A DNA stretch of 64,000 nt from Pseudomonas cichorii. Lineage in GTDB: Bacteria; Pseudomonadota; Gammaproteobacteria; Pseudomonadales; Pseudomonadaceae. This document shows, piece by piece, positions 18,803-26,767 of the stretch. Below the pieces are notes generated by a model. That model did no database searches. It saw nothing but the letters and a program-made list of their open reading frames with translations, and had not been told where the DNA came from. Every line of letters begins with the position of its first letter. The first letter of the stretch is position 1. A program made the translations under genes and the position numbers. The stretch is taken from the NCBI RefSeq assembly GCF_018343775.1, contig NZ_CP074349.1:2842001-2906000 (forward strand). The letters are read 5' to 3'.

Positions 18803-18911
18803 AGCACTTACTTCCTGGAGACCAAGATATTTCGAGGACGTGGAATGGCCGTTCAATGCATTCCAGCGCCAGACAGGAAAAACCGCGCCAGAGTCGGCGG
18901 GCAAGGCGTGG

Positions 18912-19301
18912 TCAGGCCAGGGGAGAAGCGCGCGGAGTCAGACTGGGCCAGCGAACCCTGGGATGCAGCGTTGGCTGCTCGGGGTTGTCCAGTGCTGTGT
19001 CAGGGGTGTAGCGGGGCAGGAAGTGGCGGTAGTAATCGGATGGCAGGGCTGCCAGTCCGGCATGGCCACAGCAGCAGTCGCCATGCTGCATGGCGGCTTT
19101 CGAGGAAGCGGGTTGCAGGGTATCGATCAGTTTCTTGAAGCCAGGCGGCAATACAGTCGAACCGCTCCCCGAGCAAAAACCGCCCCACAACAACAAATGC
19201 GCATCCGGCGTCTGCATGGCGCGGCTCATCGGCATGGCCAACATATTGAGCAATATGGCCAGGCAGGCGATCCAGGGACTGATGCGTTTCATTGAAGCCA
19301 T
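18912..19301 (-). CDS. DUF2946 family protein
   Basis: A 129-residue protein with an N-terminal signal or membrane segment (ISPWIACLAILLNMLAMPMSRA), a cysteine-rich middle (GGFCSGSG, HGDCCCGHAGL) and a C-terminus in RASPLA. This matches DUF2946, whose members are small exported proteins encoded next to TonB-dependent or copper-related genes. The CCCGH cluster suggests metal binding in the periplasm. Two starts are possible (19301, 19292), neither with a strong Shine-Dalgarno. It precedes the TonB receptor by 109 bp on the same strand and probably shares its transcript. Confidence 0.72.
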   Translation of the reverse strand: MASMKRISPWIACLAILLNMLAMPMSRAMQTPDAHLLLWGGFCSGSGSTVLPPGFKKLIDTLQPASSKAAMQHGDCCCGHAGLAALPSDYYRHFLPRYTPDTALDNPEQPTLHPRVRWPSLTPRASPLA

Positions 19302-19419
19302 GGGTGGGCCCGGAGCAGGAAGGCCGCCATTTAGCCGTATTTGATCAGGGAATGTAAATGCTTCTGTGGGGAGGATTTTCAGCGTACGGAAAGCGATGCA
19401 GGAACTGATGTGTGGCTAT

Positions 19420-19447
19420 TTGACATCTTGATATTCTGTCATCTAGT
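19420..19447 (+). promoter_or_regulatory. Candidate sigma-70 promoter of the lodA-type gene
   Basis: A perfect TTGACA -35 hexamer (19420-19425) is followed after 16 bp by TCTAGT (19442-19447), a 4/6 match to TATAAT, about 60 bp upstream of the ATG. The Shine-Dalgarno GGGAGG at 19491-19496 completes a plausible initiation region. No transcript data support it here. Confidence 0.4.
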
Positions 19448-19506
19448 GTCGTGGCCTGAGAAACAGTTCTCGGGATACTTCATTTCAGCAGGGAGGCTAC
19501 ATCGCA

Positions 19507-21453
19507 ATGGCCACTACCATCAGTTCTGCGTTGATCAAATCAGTACGTGTGCATCCGGGGCTGGGGATTGCCCGGGTCGGTAATGCCTTGGGTCATGATG
19601 AATATGTTCTGGCCGCCGAGGTTCCGGGAGCGGTTGCGAGCAGTGCGGATGGAGCGTTTCGCGATGCCAAGGGCCACCTGCGGCGTCAGGCCGTGCGTTT
19701 CCGTATCTATGCAGAGCTGACGGATGGTTCGGTCCGCGAACTGACCCTCGAAGATGGGGTGAAAATCGATTGGACCGTAGAGCTCGCCAACCTCAAGGCG
19801 GGCTGGTACAACTTCGAGAATGCCATGGACTTGCCTGCGCCCTACGCGAAGAGCGCAGGTCGACGTAATCCGGCGGTCATTGGCAAGCAGCGCAAGGCGC
19901 TGGACATTCGTCCTGGCCCGAGAACCATCGGTGGTCGCAACAAACAGGGCAAAGCCTTCCATTTCGATACGGGCGAGTTCTACAGCAAGCCGGTCTATCT
20001 GGGCGAGTTGCGCACCGACGCGGAGGGCCGACTCATCGCGCTGGGTGGACACGGGCATTCCGCACCGCTCAAGGCCGGCACCGCGCCTGTCACCTTTGCC
20101 AACAATGAAGACTGGCATGACGATATCTCGGATGGTCCGGTCTACGCTCGCGTGACCTTCGCCAATGGCGACACCCTGGAGGCCGAACCGGGTTTCCTGG
20201 CCGTCACACCGCCCAACTATGCACCGGGACTGTTCGGTGTCGTCACCATGGAAGACGTGGTGCGCGACCTGTATGTGCGCAATGGTCAACTGCCTGCCCA
20301 CAAAACCACTGAGTTCACCCGCGACATCTGGCCGATCTTTGATCGCCTGACCAATATGCAGTGGACCAACCATGGTATTTACATGCTCAGCGGCTCCGGC
20401 TCGCCACTGGATACCAAAAACAAGGCAGTCTTGAAGAAACTTGCCGACCCGTCTGCAAAGAATGCCGAGTTCCGTACCAGGGTCTTCGATCTTTTCCGTA
20501 TCCCTGACGGTAGCGGGGCGTTCACGTCTGCGCTGCTGCCGTTCTACGGCGATTACTACGGCGATTATTCCGATCTCGAAGGTGCAGGCCTGGCCGTGAC
20601 GCCTTTGATGTACAAGGCACTGGAAAACTGGGTGAAAGGGGATTTCGTTTCTGACTGGAAAGGTGAGCCGGTTATCCCGGCGTTCTCGTCCCTCAAACCG
20701 CAACAGCAGGTTGAAGCGCTGGATCGTGCAGGCCTGCATGAGTGCCTGGGCGGGCCGTTCCATCCCGGCATCGAACTGACCTGGTTCATGCGTGTGTCCA
20801 GCGTCTGGAAAAGCCCTTATCGCCTGGCAGTCCTGCCTCAGGGCCATGCTGTGCGCCAGGATTACGGCAGCAAGCTGACACCGGAAATCTGCCTGAGCAA
20901 AGGTGGCCCGCTGGACGGCGTAGGTCCCGGCTCCCTGACCCGCGCACTGGGCGTGCCATGGCAGACTGATGGCGCATCCTGTCTGTCCGATGCGGAATAT
21001 GAACCAGGCTCTTATCTGTCCTTCCCCAGCTACTGGGGAGCACGCGTGCCCAACAGCGTGCTCAGCAACGAGGCCTGGCAGCGTGTCGGTTCAACGCAAT
21101 CGAGTGAACCGCAACAGCTCAAGAACTTCTCCTACCGCGAGGACTGGTTGCGCGACCTGAAAGGTTCCTATCTGGCGCGTATCAACAAGATGGTCAGCCA
21201 ATGGTGGGAGCTTGGCGTTCTGGTCAGCCAGGAGACATCGCCCGAGTTGCAAAAGAAACTTGGGCTGCCAGCCCAGGCCTGGGTAGAAACCGGTCGCCCG
21301 GAAAGTGCCGTTGGCCCCAACACCAAGGTTGCCTTGCTCGCGGCCATCGAAGCTCTGGACCATCCACAACCGTTGCTCAAGGGCGCCGGACTCGACAAAG
21401 CCACGCCACGCAAGAATGTGAAACCACGTCGTCTGCGCAGGGACGAGATTTGA
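19507..21453 (+). CDS. LodA-like cysteine tryptophylquinone (CTQ) amino-acid oxidase
   Basis: A 648-residue protein of the LodA/GoxA family, whose founding members are the L-lysine 6-oxidase of Marinomonas and a glycine oxidase. The start IKSVRVHPGLGIARVGNA, HFDTGEFYSKPVYLGELRTD and GHGHSAP are family hallmarks. The quinone-forming residues appear present: Cys492 in PWQTDGASC and a Trp pair 566-567 in SQWWELGV, corresponding to LodA Cys516 and Trp581. Such enzymes deaminate an amino acid with O2, releasing H2O2, and some are secreted antibacterial proteins. No signal peptide is visible. It overlaps the flavoprotein gene by 4 bp (TTGA), as expected for a LodA/LodB pair. The amino-acid substrate cannot be predicted. 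Confidence 0.85.
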   Translation: MATTISSALIKSVRVHPGLGIARVGNALGHDEYVLAAEVPGAVASSADGAFRDAKGHLRRQAVRFRIYAELTDGSVRELTLEDGVKIDWTVELANLKAGWYNFENAMDLPAPYAKSAGRRNPAVIGKQRKALDIRPGPRTIGGRNKQGKAFHFDTGEFYSKPVYLGELRTDAEGRLIALGGHGHSAPLKAGTAPVTFANNEDWHDDISDGPVYARVTFANGDTLEAEPGFLAVTPPNYAPGLFGVVTMEDVVRDLYVRNGQLPAHKTTEFTRDIWPIFDRLTNMQWTNHGIYMLSGSGSPLDTKNKAVLKKLADPSAKNAEFRTRVFDLFRIPDGSGAFTSALLPFYGDYYGDYSDLEGAGLAVTPLMYKALENWVKGDFVSDWKGEPVIPAFSSLKPQQQVEALDRAGLHECLGGPFHPGIELTWFMRVSSVWKSPYRLAVLPQGHAVRQDYGSKLTPEICLSKGGPLDGVGPGSLTRALGVPWQTDGASCLSDAEYEPGSYLSFPSYWGARVPNSVLSNEAWQRVGSTQSSEPQQLKNFSYREDWLRDLKGSYLARINKMVSQWWELGVLVSQETSPELQKKLGLPAQAWVETGRPESAVGPNTKVALLAAIEALDHPQPLLKGAGLDKATPRKNVKPRRLRRDEI

Positions 21454-22517
21454 CCCACGTGTACGACGTTCTGGTCGTGGGCGCCGGGCCGGCAGGTTCG
21501 GCGCTTGCCATTTGTCTGGCCCAGGTGGGGCTTGACGTATGCATGGTTGATCGCGATGACGCGGGCCAGCCGCGACCCGGTGAATGCCTGTCGCCCGAAG
21601 CGGTGCCGGCGTTGGCCGCGCTCGGGCATGCTGATTTGCTGGACGACATGTTGGTTGCCCGGCGCTGTTGCGGCGTGCAATCGATCTGGGTGACGCCTGA
21701 ACGGGCTTTTCGCGATTATTTCGCCGAACGCTCATCCCAGGGTTATTTCCTGGATCGTCAGGTGTTCGATGCCCGTCTGCGGGACAGGGCACAGGCTGAA
21801 GGTGTGGTGCTGGAGCGGGGCGTGCGGGTGACCGAGGCCGAGTGGGGTGCAGTCACCACCCTGAGCGGTTTGCGGGGCGAGGACTTCTGGCGTGGTCAAG
21901 CCCGTTTCGTGATCGATGCTTCGGGCAAGTCCAGTGTTATTGCGCGCCTGGGCGGTGCGGGCAGGCGTCGCTTGAGTCGTCAGGTCGCCGTTGCAGCCTG
22001 TTTGCCTGCCGGTACTTCTGAGTTGGCGTCAACCGACTGGTTGTTGATCGAGGCGGACACACAGGGCTGGTGGTCCGGTGCGACTTCGGCCAGCGGCCAG
22101 CGCCATCTGGTGCGATTTTTCCCCGAAGGCGGCGAAGTCTCCCGCAGCCCGGCCGAACTTGGCCGACAACTGGAACAGACAAAGTTGATGCAGCACTACG
22201 TTGCCGCCGGCGAACTGTCGGCGGCACCTTTGCAAGTGCTCGATGCCGGTTGTTCTGCGCTGGACTGCGTTGCGACCTCGCAATGGCTTGCGGTCGGTGA
22301 AGCGGCAATCGCTTTCGATCCCGTCACGTCACAGGGCCTTGCCCATGCGTTCGGGGCGAGCCAGCCAGCGGCCCGCGCTGTGCTGGAATATCTGCATCAT
22401 GGCCGTGTGGACAAGCTTGAACGTTATGATCAGCAGACCCGTATAACCCTGGCGCATTCTCTCAAAGGGCTCATGAGCCACTACGCGCAGTGCCATAGTC
22501 TGGCGAGTGTGGGCTGA
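21450..22517 (+). CDS. LodB-like FAD-dependent maturation flavoprotein
   Basis: A 355-residue flavoprotein of the tryptophan halogenase/geranylgeranyl-reductase-like group, with the Rossmann motif VVGAGPAGSALA near the N-terminus, an RPGECLSPEAVP segment, and a second FAD motif around VGEAAIAFDPVTSQGLAHAF. LodB-type proteins are needed to generate the CTQ cofactor of their LodA partner. The start is a TTG at 21450 overlapping the lodA stop codon, with AGGGA (21439-21443) 6 nt upstream; a GTG at 21459 is an alternative. Translational coupling to lodA would match the two products stoichiometrically. The gene ends 258 bp before the sugar ABC operon. Confidence 0.82.
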   Translation: MTHVYDVLVVGAGPAGSALAICLAQVGLDVCMVDRDDAGQPRPGECLSPEAVPALAALGHADLLDDMLVARRCCGVQSIWVTPERAFRDYFAERSSQGYFLDRQVFDARLRDRAQAEGVVLERGVRVTEAEWGAVTTLSGLRGEDFWRGQARFVIDASGKSSVIARLGGAGRRRLSRQVAVAACLPAGTSELASTDWLLIEADTQGWWSGATSASGQRHLVRFFPEGGEVSRSPAELGRQLEQTKLMQHYVAAGELSAAPLQVLDAGCSALDCVATSQWLAVGEAAIAFDPVTSQGLAHAFGASQPAARAVLEYLHHGRVDKLERYDQQTRITLAHSLKGLMSHYAQCHSLASVG

Positions 22518-22653
22518 TCAGCCTTTGTTCAAGTGCCTGAGTACTCCGGCTGAAAGCCGACTTGGACAGACCCAGCGACAAGGCCGATCCAGATGCATGG
22601 GCCGCAGCAGCCGCAAGGTACGCGAGTGCTTCTATGGATATTTCAATTGGTTA

Positions 22654-22734
22654 TTTATCGCCGGATAACCCGTCCATTAGGCTATATGCGATTTCGTCTC
22701 TCTTGAAGACGTCGTTTATCGCCGTGTGACCCGT
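22654..22734. repeat. Direct repeat upstream of the sugar ABC operon
   Basis: Two 20-bp copies, 22654-22673 and 22715-22734, each read TTTATCGCCG then a variable core then ACCCGT, matching at 17 of 20 positions with starts 61 bp apart. The distance is close to six helical turns, compatible with a regulator binding two sites on one face of the DNA. The function is not known. Confidence 0.45.
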
Positions 22735-22775
22735 GCGCGGCCTGCTTTTCTCTGATCCCTTGTGTTGAGTTCTCC

Positions 22776-24335
22776 ATGAAAGTGCCCGTAACGGTCCCTC
22801 AGGATCCCTTGGTCAGTACCCGTGGGCTGGGCAAGTCATTCGGTTCAAGCCGGGTCTTGCAGGACATCGACTTGAACCTTTATCCCGGTGAGGTTGTGGC
22901 CTTGCTGGGGGCCAATGGTGCGGGCAAATCCACCCTGGTGAAAATCCTCTCTGGCAGCCATCGCCATGATGCGGGCGAGTTGCGGGTCGAGGGCAGGGCG
23001 CTGGGTTTTGCTTCCCCTCATGAAGCGCGGCGCGCCGGTATCGTTGCGGTTCACCAGCAGGTTGACGAGGCGGTGGTGCCGGGTTTCAGCGTGGCCGAGA
23101 ATCTGGTGCTGGATGAACTGTGTCAGCCGCAAGGTTCCATCTGGAGCAGGCGGCGACGTCTGCATGAGCGTGCCGCCCAGATCGCGGCAGGTCTGGATTT
23201 GCACTTGCCGCTGGACGCGGCCATCGAAAGCCTCGGCACGGCTGAGCGGCAACTGGTGGTGCTGGCTCGTGCGCTGGCGCTCAAGCCCCGCTTGCTGGTG
23301 CTGGATGAGCCCACGGCGTCCTTGTCGGCTACCGAGGCTGAGCGACTGTTCGCGTTGATCGACGTTCTGCGCGGGCGCGGGGTCAGCATTCTCTACATTT
23401 CCCATCGCCTGTCAGATTTGCAGCGCATTGCAGACCGGGCGATTGTGCTGCGCGATGGACGTCTGGCGGGCGAGTTCGCCGCACCGCTGGACCTGGCCGC
23501 TGCCGTGCGGGCCATGCTCGGCAGCGAACTGGCGCCTGTGGTTCACCAACAGACCGAGCGCGGGCGTGAAGTGGTGCAGATGCGCGATTGTCGACTCAGT
23601 GAAGCCAGCACGGCTTTCGATCTGAATCTGTACCGAGGCGAAGTGGTCGCCATGACTGGCCTGCTTGGGGCTGGCAAGAGTGAGATAGCCGAACTTCTTT
23701 TCGGCCTGCGTCAGCCTGTGGCGGGCGTTATCGAACTGGATGGCCAGCGCTGGGCTCCGGCATCGCCACGCGAGGCCATTGCGGGCGGTGTATTCATGGC
23801 CTGCGAGGACCGCATGCGTGGCTCATTGGTGCCGGGCTTTTCCCTGACGCGAACCCTGACCTTGCCGTTTTTGCAGCGATTCAGTCGTGGCGGTTTTATT
23901 GATGCTGGCGCAGAACGCGAAGCGGTGCAGGAGCATGTGCAAACCCTGGGCATCAAGTGTGCGGGTATTGATGTGCCGATGGAGACGCTTTCTGGAGGCA
24001 ATCAACAGAAAGTGGTGCTGGCCCGCTGGTTGCTGGGCAATGGTCGCTTGCTGATTCTCGATGAGCCGTTTCAGGGCGTGGATATCCGCGCCCGCCGGGA
24101 AATCGGTGCTCGGATTCGTGCCAGCGCCGGTCAGCGCGCCACGCTGGTGATCTGCTCCGACCCCGACGAAGCGCTGGAAATCGCCGACCGTATTCTGGTG
24201 GTGCGTGACGCCAGTGTGGTGGCCGATTACCCGCGTGCCGGTCTGCAACGCGAGCAACTGGTCGCGCACATGGCGGGCGTAGCGCCGCAACCTGACATCA
24301 ACCCTCTGCATCGCCAAGGAGCCACGCTTGCCTGA
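22776..24335 (+). CDS. Sugar ABC transporter ATP-binding protein (RbsA/XylG type, two ABC domains)
   Basis: A 519-residue ATPase with tandem nucleotide-binding domains, as in carbohydrate uptake class 2 importers. Domain 1 has Walker A GANGAGKST (residues 45-53), a degenerate signature LGTAERQLV and Walker B LLVLDEPTASLS. Domain 2 has the altered Walker A GLLGAGKSE, signature LSGGNQQKV and Walker B LLILDEPFQGVD. The degenerate second P-loop is normal for the family. It energises uptake of a monosaccharide or related compound with the permease and binding protein that follow. The permease gene overlaps it by 8 bp. The substrate is not determined by sequence. Confidence 0.92.
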   Translation: MKVPVTVPQDPLVSTRGLGKSFGSSRVLQDIDLNLYPGEVVALLGANGAGKSTLVKILSGSHRHDAGELRVEGRALGFASPHEARRAGIVAVHQQVDEAVVPGFSVAENLVLDELCQPQGSIWSRRRRLHERAAQIAAGLDLHLPLDAAIESLGTAERQLVVLARALALKPRLLVLDEPTASLSATEAERLFALIDVLRGRGVSILYISHRLSDLQRIADRAIVLRDGRLAGEFAAPLDLAAAVRAMLGSELAPVVHQQTERGREVVQMRDCRLSEASTAFDLNLYRGEVVAMTGLLGAGKSEIAELLFGLRQPVAGVIELDGQRWAPASPREAIAGGVFMACEDRMRGSLVPGFSLTRTLTLPFLQRFSRGGFIDAGAEREAVQEHVQTLGIKCAGIDVPMETLSGGNQQKVVLARWLLGNGRLLILDEPFQGVDIRARREIGARIRASAGQRATLVICSDPDEALEIADRILVVRDASVVADYPRAGLQREQLVAHMAGVAPQPDINPLHRQGATLA

Positions 24336-25353
24336 GTCGACGTCTTCACATTCCCTGAAACCACGGCCATGGGAATCATTGTTGCGTTTCACCATTCATT
24401 ACGGGCTTTTGCTGCTCCTGGCGTGGGTGGTGGTGCTGTTTTCGGTACTGGAACCTGCGTTTTTGCGGGTCGGCAATCTGTTCATCATTCTGCAGTCGGT
24501 GTCCATCGTGGCGCTGCTGGCTCTGGGTGTGACCCTGAGCATGTCGGTGGGCGGGCTCGACTTGTCCATCGGTGCGGTGGCCGCCATGAGCCTGATGTGT
24601 GCCAGCTACGTCATGGTGGTTCTGGACTGGGGGCCGCTGCCGGCGATTTTCATCAGTCTTGCCTGTGGGGCGCTGGTGGGATTACTCAACGGATTTCTGA
24701 TCGTACGCATGGGCATCCCGGACATTCTGGCGACCCTGGGCAGCATGTTCCTGATCATTGGCCTGCAACTGATTCCTACCGGTGGCCGCTCCATTGCGGT
24801 CGGCATGACCTTGCCCAACGGTGACGAAGCTTCCGGCAGTTTCAGTGCGGCCTTTCTGGCGATTGGCCGTGCGCGGCTATGGGACACGGTGCCGGTTCCG
24901 GTGCTGGTCATGCTGGTGGTCGCGCTACTGGTCTGGGGCTTTCTTGAGCTGACCCGCTTTGGCCGGGTGTTCTACGCCATCGGTGGCAACGAGCGGGCGG
25001 CGCGGCTGGCCGGTGCTTCGGTGGAGAAATACAAGCTGCTGGCCTATGTGCTCTCGGCGTTGCTGGCTTCACTGGGCGGCCTGTTGCTGGCGGCCCGTCT
25101 GGGACGTGGCGATGTCAGCTCCGGCAATGGTCTGGTGCTGGATGCGCTGGGGGCGGCACTGATCGGTTTCGCCGTGCTCGGTGCCCGCAAGCCCAATGCC
25201 TTTGGCACGCTGGTGGGTGCGTTGCTGGTTGCAACCTTGCTCAACGGCCTGACCATGCTCAATGCACCTTATTACACCCAGGATTTCGTCAAGGGCGCGG
25301 TACTGGTCCTGGCGCTGATGTTTACCTTCGGCCTCGCGCAACGGGCGCGCTGA
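24328..25353 (+). CDS. Sugar ABC transporter permease (RbsC type)
   Basis: A 341-residue inner-membrane protein with about 9-10 hydrophobic segments and the family wording LSMSVGGLDLSIGAVAAMS, GLLNGFLIVRMGIPDILATLG and AIGGNERAARLAGASVEKYK (the loop that contacts the ATPase). The start is a TTG at 24328 with AAGGAG at 24316-24321, inside the end of the ATPase gene, so translation is coupled. It forms the membrane channel of the class 2 sugar importer. Confidence 0.92.
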   Translation: MPESTSSHSLKPRPWESLLRFTIHYGLLLLLAWVVVLFSVLEPAFLRVGNLFIILQSVSIVALLALGVTLSMSVGGLDLSIGAVAAMSLMCASYVMVVLDWGPLPAIFISLACGALVGLLNGFLIVRMGIPDILATLGSMFLIIGLQLIPTGGRSIAVGMTLPNGDEASGSFSAAFLAIGRARLWDTVPVPVLVMLVVALLVWGFLELTRFGRVFYAIGGNERAARLAGASVEKYKLLAYVLSALLASLGGLLLAARLGRGDVSSGNGLVLDALGAALIGFAVLGARKPNAFGTLVGALLVATLLNGLTMLNAPYYTQDFVKGAVLVLALMFTFGLAQRAR

Positions 25354-25380
25354 GCCTCACTGTCAGAGAAGGAATACTCG

Positions 25381-26436
25381 ATGCATCGACTCATCACACG
25401 CGGGCTGCGACGCCTGCTCGCCGCCACGCTGGTCGCTTCCCTGGCCACAGGCGCCAGCGCTGCCGGAATTGCCGGTGCGCCTGCGCCGTTCGACAAGGGC
25501 GGGGTCAATATCGCGCTGGTGGGCTATCTGTTCTCGGGGGACTTCCCCGAGGCTTACCTGCGTGGCGTCGAAAAACAGTCGGAGGCGCTGGGCATTAACC
25601 TGCGCCTGTTCGATGCCCGGCAACAGGCGGCAACTCAACGAGAAATGTTGGAGCAGGCCATCGACCTGGGTGTAGATGGCATCATCGTGCAACTGGGCCT
25701 GGCCGAAACCCTCAAGGACACCGTGGCCAAGGCCGTCGCCAAAGGCATCAAGGTCGTCGCGTTCGATATCGACCTGGGCAATCCGCAAGTGACCCAGATT
25801 GAACAGGATCACCATCAACTGGCGCGTCTGGCGCTGGATCAGGCACTCAAGGACAACGGCAACGCATTCCAGGCGGGTTATGTGTTCATTGGTGGCTTTA
25901 CGCCGATGGAGCGTCGCGATGAAATCTGGCGGCAGGTCAAGGCGGACAATCCCGGTATCGTCGAGAAGGCACGTTTCGGCACCCTCAATCCGCCCATCGC
26001 CAACTCGGTCGCGGATCAGGCCAGTGCCGTGCTGCGGGCCAATCCCGGTTTGCAGGTGATCTTCGCGCCCTTCGACGAGTTCGCCAAAGGGGCCAAGATC
26101 GCAGTCGATGAGGCGGGCCTGGGCAAGCAGATCAAGATCTACAGTGCCGACATTTCCACGGCCGATATCCAGATCATGAAAGAGCCCGGCAGCGCCTGGG
26201 CTGCCACGGCTGCCGTAAACCCTGAGGTGGCAGGCGCAATCAGCGTGCGCAGCCTGGCCATGCGTATTGCCGGTGAAGACCCGGGAGCCCGTGTGCTGGT
26301 CCCGCCAACCCTGATTACCCGTCAGCAGTTGCTGGATCTGGATGTGAAGAATGTCCGTGACCTCGCGAAGAAAGTACCTGCGTTCGGTGAAGCTGCAGGT
26401 GTGGCACGTTCGGCCTGGATTCCGTTGGCGAAATAA
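25381..26436 (+). CDS. Periplasmic sugar-binding protein (RbsB type)
   Basis: A 351-residue protein with a signal peptide (LLAATLVASLATGASAAG) and a periplasmic-binding-protein type I fold: ALVGYLFSGDFPEAYLRGVEKQ, GVDGIIVQLG, KGIKVVAFDIDLG and VIFAPFDEFAKGA. It delivers the ligand to the preceding permease/ATPase. An AAGGAA ribosome-binding site lies about 8 nt before the ATG, 27 bp after the permease stop. The order ATPase-permease-binding protein is typical. The ligand could be ribose, another pentose or a related polyol; no sugar-metabolism gene is adjacent to decide. Confidence 0.9.
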   Translation: MHRLITRGLRRLLAATLVASLATGASAAGIAGAPAPFDKGGVNIALVGYLFSGDFPEAYLRGVEKQSEALGINLRLFDARQQAATQREMLEQAIDLGVDGIIVQLGLAETLKDTVAKAVAKGIKVVAFDIDLGNPQVTQIEQDHHQLARLALDQALKDNGNAFQAGYVFIGGFTPMERRDEIWRQVKADNPGIVEKARFGTLNPPIANSVADQASAVLRANPGLQVIFAPFDEFAKGAKIAVDEAGLGKQIKIYSADISTADIQIMKEPGSAWAATAAVNPEVAGAISVRSLAMRIAGEDPGARVLVPPTLITRQQLLDLDVKNVRDLAKKVPAFGEAAGVARSAWIPLAK

Positions 26437-26460
26437 ACTCCATTTCTGCCATCTCCGTAA

Positions 26461-26501
26461 GCACATTCATTCGCGAAACTGCTCTTCGCGAATGAATGTG
26501 C
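26461..26501. repeat. Perfect 17-bp REP-like inverted repeat
   Basis: The left arm 26461-26477 and right arm 26485-26501 are exact reverse complements around a 7-nt loop (ACTGCTC). The arms contain the TTCGCGAATGAAT core shared with the other REP-like elements in the window. It follows the sugar operon by 24 bp and may terminate or stabilise that transcript. Confidence 0.75.
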
Positions 26502-26519
26502 GCTACGTTTTAGAAGGCA

Positions 26520-26560
26520 ACTGTTGCTTTGCCAACAACCAATGTTGAATAAGCAACAGT
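26520..26560. repeat. Nested imperfect palindrome upstream of TonB receptor
   Basis: ACTGTTGCTT (26520-26529) pairs exactly with AAGCAACAGT (26551-26560). After a symmetric 3-nt mismatch, CAACA (26533-26537) pairs with TGTTG (26543-26547). It could be an operator or an extended hairpin in the leader. It is unrelated in sequence to the REP core. Confidence 0.6.
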
Positions 26561-26767
26561 ATTGAAGAGCGATATAACCTAAGTATTATTGGTTCTTTGG
26601 CATAGATTGCCGCCTCGTCTAATGTCCTGTCTTCAAAGGGTTTTATTGGCTCTTTGTGTCTTCTTTGCATTGATCTCGCTGCGTGCCCGAACTTTAAAAC
26701 TACAGCAGAAAACCGCCGCAATTCTTGTTGGTCGGCAGGTATTTCTGCGCCCCAAAGGAGCCGTTCC

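Larger units (their letters stand above)
26437..26767. other. Intergenic region with two palindromic structures
   Basis: 331 bp between the sugar-binding protein and the second TonB receptor. No gene is supported. It contains a perfect REP-like palindrome (26461-26501), then a second imperfect palindrome (26520-26560), then AT-rich sequence that probably carries the receptor promoter, and an AGGAG at 26756-26760 as the receptor's Shine-Dalgarno. Confidence 0.5.

Noticed and set aside
21201..21449. Upstream in-frame start for the LodB-like gene
   Set aside because: It would overlap the lodA-type gene by about 250 bp in another frame and precede the Rossmann motif by some 90 unrelated residues; the TTG at 21450 with AGGGA is better.
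26590..26620. Possible sigma-54 promoter (TTGGCATAGATTGCCG) upstream of the second TonB receptor
   Set aside because: The GG and GC dinucleotides are separated by 8 bp instead of the required 10, so it is not a valid -24/-12 element.
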